A stretch of DNA of 37,037 nt from the NCBI GenBank assembly GCA_900547305.1, contig URGH01000019.1, positions 1-37,037 of the forward strand, in the 5' to 3' direction. Source of the DNA: an uncultured Oscillospiraceae bacterium (GTDB lineage: Bacteria > Bacillota > Clostridia > Oscillospirales > Acutalibacteraceae). Made by a program: the position numbers and the translations under genes. Of the stretch, positions 32,323 through 37,037 are shown one piece after another. The first letter of the stretch is position 1, and the number at the start of each line of letters is the position of its first letter. Below the pieces are notes generated by a model that saw only the letters and a program-made list of their open reading frames with translations, was not told where the DNA came from and ran no database searches.

Positions 32323-33204
32323 ATGAATAAGGATATTACACTTATAGTCATGGCTGCGGGAATGGGCAGCCGTTTCGGTGGCTTAAAGCAGATAGCGCCG
32401 ATAGGCAAAAACGGCGAAATACTGCTTGATTACTCGGTTTACGACGCGGTAAAGGCGGGCTTTAACAAGGTGGTTTTTGTTATTAAGCACGCTATTGAGC
32501 AGGACTTCAAGGCAGTTACCGCAAAACATATTGAAAAAATGGTTAAAACCGAATATGTTTTCCAAGAGACGGACGAATTACCCGAGGGTTTTACCTGCCC
32601 TGCCGACCGCACAAAGCCGTGGGGCACGGCGCACGCGGTGCTTTGCTGCAAGGATGTGGTTCACGAGCCGTTTGCGGTAATAAACGCCGATGATTACTAC
32701 GGCAAAACCGCCTTTACGCATATGGCTGATTTTCTCCGCAATAACGATAAGGACTACTGTATGGTAGGTTTCCGCCTTGCAAACACGCTGACCGAAAACG
32801 GCTCTGTTTCGCGCGGTGTGTGCGAAATTGAAAACGGCGAGTTAAAATCTGTTACCGAGCGCACTAAAATAGTTGACTGCAAATATACTGAGGACGACGG
32901 AAAAACATGGATAGAAATGTCGCCCGATACGGTGGTTTCAATGAACCTCTGGGGCTTTATGCCCGATTTATTCAAATACGCCGCCGACGGGTTTGTGGAT
33001 TTCCTGAATGAAAAAATAGACGTTCCGAAATCCGAATATTTCCTGCCGAGCGTGGTTTCAAAGCTTATAGAGAGCGGCGAAAAGCGCGTTAAGGTGATGG
33101 TTGCCGAGGATAAATGGTACGGCGTTACATATAAAGAGGATAAAGATATGGTATCAGCCGCCCTTAACAAAATGGCTGACGCGGGACTTTACGAGGGGAT
33201 TTGA
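32323..33204 (+). CDS. Sugar-phosphate nucleotidyltransferase-like protein
   Basis: A 293-residue NTP-transferase fold protein. The nucleotide-binding opening is VMAAGMGSRFGGLKQ (about 7-21), and VINADDYYGK (about 122-131) holds the metal-binding Asp pair. The frame is open from 32272, but that would overlap the promoter; ATG 32323 follows GGAG (32311-32314) by 8 bases. It is the first gene of an operon with nagB and nagA, so a hexosamine-1-phosphate substrate is an attractive guess. The product cannot be named from sequence; a choline-phosphate or other NDP-sugar transferase is possible. Confidence 0.8.
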   Translation: MNKDITLIVMAAGMGSRFGGLKQIAPIGKNGEILLDYSVYDAVKAGFNKVVFVIKHAIEQDFKAVTAKHIEKMVKTEYVFQETDELPEGFTCPADRTKPWGTAHAVLCCKDVVHEPFAVINADDYYGKTAFTHMADFLRNNDKDYCMVGFRLANTLTENGSVSRGVCEIENGELKSVTERTKIVDCKYTEDDGKTWIEMSPDTVVSMNLWGFMPDLFKYAADGFVDFLNEKIDVPKSEYFLPSVVSKLIESGEKRVKVMVAEDKWYGVTYKEDKDMVSAALNKMADAGLYEGI

Positions 33205-33209
33205 TCAAT

Positions 33210-33920
33210 ATGAAATTTATAACCGTTGATACATACGAAAAAATGAGCCGCCACGCCGCAAATATTATTTCGGCGCAGGTAATTATAAAGCCCGACTGTG
33301 TTTTGGGGCTTGCCACGGGTTCTTCGCCGCTCGGCACCTATAAGCAGCTTATTGACTGGTACAACAAGGGAGATATTGATTTCAGCGGCGTAACCTCCGT
33401 AAACCTTGACGAATATGTTGGGCTTGACGGTAAAAACGAGCAGAGCTACCGCTATTTTATGAATCACAATTTCTTTGACCACATAAATATAAGCATTAAC
33501 AACACCTTTGTTCCCAACGGCTGCGCAGTCGATTTGGCGGGCGAGGGTCAGCGCTATGACGAGCATATTGCAGAACTGGGCGGCATTGATTTGCAGCTTT
33601 TAGGTATAGGGCTTGACGGTCACATAGGCTTTAATGAGCCCGATAAATACTTTGTTAAAAGCACCCACGTTGTAGATCTGCACGAAAGCACCATAAAGGC
33701 AAACTCCCGCTTTTTTGCGAATGAGGACGAGGTGCCGAAAAAGGCCATAACAATGGGTATGGTTTCCATTATGCAGGCAAAGAAAATTCTGCTTATAGCC
33801 AACGGCAAGGCAAAGCGTGATATACTCGAAAAGGCGTTTTACGGGCCTATTACCCCCGAAATTCCTGCATCTATTTTGCAGCTGCACCCCGATATTACGG
33901 TAATTTACAGCGAGAATTAA
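33210..33920 (+). CDS. nagB: Glucosamine-6-phosphate deaminase
   Basis: NagB converts glucosamine-6-phosphate to fructose-6-phosphate and ammonia. The 236 residues include LGLATGSSPLGTY (substrate phosphate loop, about 33-45), NLDEYVGL (about 65-72, catalytic Asp) and GIGLDGHIGFNEP (about 131-143, catalytic His). ATG 33210 is favoured, since GAGGGG (33193-33198) is 11 bases before it and too close to the alternative TTG at 33201. It follows the nucleotidyltransferase by 5 bases and precedes nagA by 14. Confidence 0.95.
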   Translation: MKFITVDTYEKMSRHAANIISAQVIIKPDCVLGLATGSSPLGTYKQLIDWYNKGDIDFSGVTSVNLDEYVGLDGKNEQSYRYFMNHNFFDHINISINNTFVPNGCAVDLAGEGQRYDEHIAELGGIDLQLLGIGLDGHIGFNEPDKYFVKSTHVVDLHESTIKANSRFFANEDEVPKKAITMGMVSIMQAKKILLIANGKAKRDILEKAFYGPITPEIPASILQLHPDITVIYSEN

Positions 33921-33934
33921 GGCGGGGCGGCAGA

Positions 33935-34996
33935 ATGATTATTTATAATGCCGAAATAAACGGCGAATTAAAAACCGTTGTGACTGATGGCGGCAAAATT
34001 GCGACGGTTGAAGAAAACCGAAAAGACGGCGATATTAACGCCGAGGGCTGCCGCCTTATACCGGGGCTTATTGACGTGCACACCCACGGCTGCATAGGTA
34101 TGGACACTATGGACGCGGATTTTGAGCCGATGTGCCGCTTTTACGCAGAGCACGGCACAACATCCTTTCTGCCCACCACAATGACAATGGGGTATGACAG
34201 CCTTTTAAAGGTGGTATCAGCCAAAACCGATTTTAAAGGTGCTAATATTTTGGGCTTTCATTTTGAGGGACCCTATATTTCCGAAAAGCACAAGGGCGCG
34301 CAAAATGAGAAATATATAAAGAATCCCTCCGCAGAGGAATTTGCGCAGTTTAAAAACGTTAAAATGATAACGTTAGCCCCCGAAAGGCCCGGCAGTATGG
34401 AATTTATTAAAGCCGTAACGCCCGATTGTATTGTATCCATAGGTCATACCGACTGCGATTTTGATACCGCAAACGAGGCGATTAAAAACGGGTCTGACTG
34501 TCTTACCCATATTTATAACGCAATGCCGCCGTTTCATCACCGCAACCCCGGACCTATCGGCGCGGGGTTTGTAAACCATATTTACGCGCAGATAATATGC
34601 GACGGTTTTCACATTTCAAAGCCCGTGGTGCTTGCTACCTATAAAATGTTCGGTGCCGACCGTATGACCCTTATAAGCGACAGCATAAGGAGCGCGGGTC
34701 TGCCCGACGGCGAATATGAATCGGGCGGGCTGAAAGTGTTTTTAAAGAACGGCGCGGCGCGCCTTGCCGACGGCACAATAGCCGGCAGCAGCGCAACGCT
34801 GCTTGACTGCGTTAAAACCGCGGTAAAATTCGGAATACCGTTTGATGACGCGGTAAGAATGGCAAGCCGCACGCCTGCCGAAATGCTCGGCGTGAACAAG
34901 GGGCAGATAAAGGCGGGCTTTGACGCGGATATGCTTATAGTGGATAAGGATATCAACATTAAAACGGTTATTGTAAACGGAGAAGTGTTTAAGTAA
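33935..34996 (+). CDS. nagA: N-acetylglucosamine-6-phosphate deacetylase
   Basis: NagA removes the acetyl group of GlcNAc-6-phosphate, feeding NagB. The amidohydrolase metal motif is DVHTHG (about 48-53). GFHFEGPYIS (about 108-117) carries the metal-binding Glu, SIGHTD (about 169-174) and THIYNAM the His ligands, and LISDSIR (about 247-253) the catalytic Asp. 353 residues, slightly short but complete. GGCGGGGCGGC upstream gives the ribosome site. Its stop overlaps ybaK by one base. With nagB this recycles amino sugars from cell wall or mucin. Confidence 0.95.
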   Translation: MIIYNAEINGELKTVVTDGGKIATVEENRKDGDINAEGCRLIPGLIDVHTHGCIGMDTMDADFEPMCRFYAEHGTTSFLPTTMTMGYDSLLKVVSAKTDFKGANILGFHFEGPYISEKHKGAQNEKYIKNPSAEEFAQFKNVKMITLAPERPGSMEFIKAVTPDCIVSIGHTDCDFDTANEAIKNGSDCLTHIYNAMPPFHHRNPGPIGAGFVNHIYAQIICDGFHISKPVVLATYKMFGADRMTLISDSIRSAGLPDGEYESGGLKVFLKNGAARLADGTIAGSSATLLDCVKTAVKFGIPFDDAVRMASRTPAEMLGVNKGQIKAGFDADMLIVDKDINIKTVIVNGEVFK

Positions 34997-35460
34997 TGGT
35001 AAAAACAAACGTAATGCGGGTGCTTGATAAGGAAAAAATAGCATATGAGCCGTTTTCTTACTCACCCGAGCTTACCGAGGGGGTAAAAATCGCCGAGGTT
35101 TTGGGCGAAGACCCTGCCTGCGTTTTTAAAACCCTTGTTACCGAATCGGGCGATAAGGAGCACTTTGTGTTTGTAATACCCGTTGCCGAAACGCTTGATT
35201 TAAAGGCGGCGGCGCGCGCTGTGGGGGCAAAATCCGTTTCAATGCTAAAGCAAAAGGAGCTTTTGCCGCTTACGGGCTATATTCACGGCGGCTGCTCCCC
35301 TGTGGGTATGAAGAAAAAATTCAAAACGGTTATTGACGAAAGTGCCAAAGGGTGTGAATTTTTTTATGTAAGCGCAGGCAAGGTCGGTTTTCAGGTAAAG
35401 GTCTCACCCGAAAAGTTAGCCAATTTTATCGGGGCGGATTTTGCCGATTTAACGGTTTAA
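34996..35460 (+). CDS. ybaK: Aminoacyl-tRNA deacylase, YbaK/EbsC family
   Basis: A 154-residue YbaK protein, which hydrolyses mischarged Cys-tRNA(Pro). The block DPACVFKTLVTES (about 37-49) with the catalytic-site Lys, GAKSVSMLKQKEL and TGYIHGGCSPVGMKKK (about 92-107) are diagnostic. GGAGAAG upstream lies within nagA, and the ATG overlaps the nagA stop, so it is co-translated. The link with amino-sugar genes is probably only transcriptional. Confidence 0.92.
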   Translation: MVKTNVMRVLDKEKIAYEPFSYSPELTEGVKIAEVLGEDPACVFKTLVTESGDKEHFVFVIPVAETLDLKAAARAVGAKSVSMLKQKELLPLTGYIHGGCSPVGMKKKFKTVIDESAKGCEFFYVSAGKVGFQVKVSPEKLANFIGADFADLTV

Positions 35461-35482
35461 AAAAAAATTCACTATTTTGTCA

Positions 35483-35510
35483 TTGAAAAATCTAAATCTT
35501 TATGTATAAT
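35483..35510 (+). promoter_or_regulatory. Promoter of fucO
   Basis: TTGAAA (35483-35488), 16-bp spacer, TATAAT (35505-35510), followed by a 61-base leader. ATCAGAGGGTTG...CTACTCTGATTTATT (35515-35544) forms a short inverted repeat (AATCAGAG/CTCTGATT) in the leader, a possible operator or hairpin. Confidence 0.75.
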
Positions 35511-35571
35511 ATAAATCAGAGGGTTGAAAAACTACTCTGATTTATTAAATTTACGGAAAAGGTGAATTTTT

Positions 35572-36717
35572 ATGAACAAATTTATGTTGAATGAAACCTC
35601 ATACCATGGCGCGGGCGCCATTGCCGCTATACCGGAAGAAATTAAAAGCAGAGGCTTTAAAAAGGTCTTTGTTGCTTCCGACCCGGATCTTGTTAAATTC
35701 GGCGTTTCAAAAAAGGTTACCGATATTCTTGAGAATGCCGGCATAGAGTACAAGCTCTATTCCGATATAAAGCCCAACCCCACAATTGAAAACGTACAGC
35801 ACGGCGTTGCCGAGTTCAAGGCATACGGCGCTGACTGCATAGTAGCAATAGGCGGCGGCTCCTCTATGGATACATCTAAGGCAATCGGTATTATTATAAC
35901 CAACCCCGAGTTTGAGGACGTTCGCTCATTAGAGGGCGTTGCCCCCACAAAAAATAAATGCGTGCCGATAATTGCAGTTCCCACTACGGCCGGCACCGCC
36001 GCAGAGGTTACCATAAACTATGTTGTAACCGATGTTGAGAGAAAGCGCAAATTCGTTTGCGTTGACGCGCACGATATTCCGGTAGTGGCCGTTGTTGACC
36101 CGGATATGATGTCTACTATGCCGGCTTCTCTCACCGCCGCAACGGGTATGGACGCGCTTACCCACGCAATTGAGGGCTACATAACCAAGGGCGCTTGGGA
36201 GCTTTCGGATATGTTCCACATTAAGGCTATTGAAATTATTGCCCGCTCGCTGCGCGACGCCGTTAAAAACGGCAAGGAAGGCAGAGACGGTATGGCGCTC
36301 GGTCAGTATGTTGCCGGTATGGGCTTCTCTAATGTAGGCCTCGGCGTTGACCACTCAATGGCGCACACGCTTTCGGCTTATTATGACACACCGCACGGCA
36401 AAGCCTGCGCAATTCTTCTGCCTACCGTAATGGCTTATAACGCTGATTACACCGGCGAGAAATATAAGGACATTGCAAAGGCAATGGGCGTTAAGGGCGT
36501 TGACGATATGTCGGTTGAAGAATACCGCAAGGCAGCGGTTGACGCGGTTCGTCAGCTTGCTGAGGATGTAGGCATTCCCACCACGCTTAAAGGCATTGTT
36601 AAGGAAGAGGATATTCCGGCGCTTGCCGAATCAGCCTATGCCGACGCTTGCCGTCCGGGCAACCCGAGAGATACAAGCGTTGAAGAAATTGCAGAGCTTT
36701 ACAAAAGCCTTATGTAA
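35572..36717 (+). CDS. fucO: Iron-containing alcohol dehydrogenase, FucO-like
   Basis: A 381-residue group III (iron-dependent) dehydrogenase closely similar to E. coli lactaldehyde reductase FucO, which reduces L-lactaldehyde to 1,2-propanediol. Shared blocks are IGGGSSMDTSKAIGI (about 93-107), PTTAGTAAEVTINYVVTD (about 139-156), RKFVCVDAHDIP and GMDALTHAIEGYIT. The iron ligands are present: Asp and His in the VDPDMM to THAIEGY region, His in HSMAH and His in TPHGKA. It has its own promoter and AAAAGGTG before the ATG. Fucose/rhamnose pathway partners are not in view, so a general aldehyde reductase role is also possible. Confidence 0.9.
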   Translation: MNKFMLNETSYHGAGAIAAIPEEIKSRGFKKVFVASDPDLVKFGVSKKVTDILENAGIEYKLYSDIKPNPTIENVQHGVAEFKAYGADCIVAIGGGSSMDTSKAIGIIITNPEFEDVRSLEGVAPTKNKCVPIIAVPTTAGTAAEVTINYVVTDVERKRKFVCVDAHDIPVVAVVDPDMMSTMPASLTAATGMDALTHAIEGYITKGAWELSDMFHIKAIEIIARSLRDAVKNGKEGRDGMALGQYVAGMGFSNVGLGVDHSMAHTLSAYYDTPHGKACAILLPTVMAYNADYTGEKYKDIAKAMGVKGVDDMSVEEYRKAAVDAVRQLAEDVGIPTTLKGIVKEEDIPALAESAYADACRPGNPRDTSVEEIAELYKSLM

Positions 36718-36744
36718 TTAATATGAAAGTTTAAAAATCAAAGA

Positions 36745-37037
36745 CTCCCCTCTGTTTCGGCTTTGCCGAAACAGAGGGGAGCTGTCGTATTAGATATTGA
36801 CTTTAGATGTTAGATGTTAGACCGGCGGCTTTGCCGCCCATAGGCTCCCTTCTTTTTGACGTATGTCAAAATAGAGGTTATTCCCCTGTTAGGGGAAATG
36901 TCTGCGCATCAGACAAAAAGGTTCCCGTTTTCGGAAAAAAGCTGTCGTGCGTATACACGACTGAAAGAGAAAAAAGATAAAGTTTCTATGTATTTAAACT
37001 CTTTCTCTCCTTCCGTCACGGCTCGCGCCGTGCCACC
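36745..37037. repeat. Dispersed hairpin-heptad repeat, copy 4
   Basis: Starts with a perfect 17-bp hairpin (CTCCCCTCTGTTTCGGC, 36745-36761; complement 36765-36781; loop TTT) that may also terminate fucO. A heptad run (TTAGATG type, about 36790-36823) follows, and then further hairpins: GGCGGC/GCCGCC, TTTTGAC/GTCAAAA, TTCCCCT/AGGGGAA, GTCTG/CAGAC and CACGGC/GCCGTG near the end. It continues past the window edge. No gene is seen in the 320 bases after fucO. Confidence 0.7.

Overview
The window is bacterial chromosome from a spore-forming Clostridia lineage, most like Oscillospiraceae/Ruminococcaceae. The evidence is spoIIR, a dockerin-type secreted protein, a Gram-positive style ylxM-ffh-rpsP-khpA block, an ECF vitamin transporter core, DegV, and YlxM/MtaB versions typical of Firmicutes. 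Genes are dense, with many ATGA or 8-nt overlaps and GC-rich third positions. Most visible promoters are close to the sigma-A consensus with 17-bp spacers, several with an extended -10 (TGn).

Region 1 (about 80-15230, + strand) is housekeeping. ruvC-ruvA-ruvB (Holliday junction processing) runs into glmM (peptidoglycan precursor synthesis), an RlmI-like methyltransferase, ecfA1-ecfA2-ecfT and truA. After these come a DUF5711-like propeller protein, a CvpA-like membrane protein, a ClpE/ClpC-type unfoldase with an N-terminal zinc ribbon, an unknown two-TM protein, LemA, a TPM-domain protein and a membrane-anchored D-Ala-D-Ala carboxypeptidase.

Region 2 (about 15377-18143) looks like an integrated rolling-circle plasmid. 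It has a RepB/pMV158-type HUH Rep, a divergent XRE repressor with operator repeats over the rep promoter, four small unknown genes behind rep, and an iteron-plus-hairpin block that could be the double-strand origin. A perfect 13-bp direct repeat lies at both ends. No integrase is visible.

Region 3 (18292-23444, - strand) is the most unusual part. A tightly overlapping operon encodes a P22-like portal protein, a small putative head-tail adaptor, a large putative tail-nozzle protein and a GHL10-type lipoprotein glycosidase. There is no terminase, capsid, scaffold, lysis or integrase gene. All frames are open, so this looks like a retained DNA-exit channel coupled to a wall enzyme rather than decayed prophage.

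Region 4 (23682-29489, - strand) has khpA, rpsP, ffh and ylxM, then a 928-residue secreted protein with five tandem repeats and a tandem dockerin, then spoIIR. The usual rimM-trmD-rplS continuation after khpA is missing and is replaced by a terminator, a dispersed repeat and the phage-like operon.

Region 5 (29552-36717) has degV, a candidate structured RNA with a strong terminator, mtaB (- strand), then nucleotidyltransferase-nagB-nagA-ybaK (amino-sugar salvage plus tRNA proofreading) and fucO. Four copies of an intergenic repeat family (stable hairpins, three of them with TTAGAYR heptad runs) lie at both window edges, beside khpA and beside mtaB.
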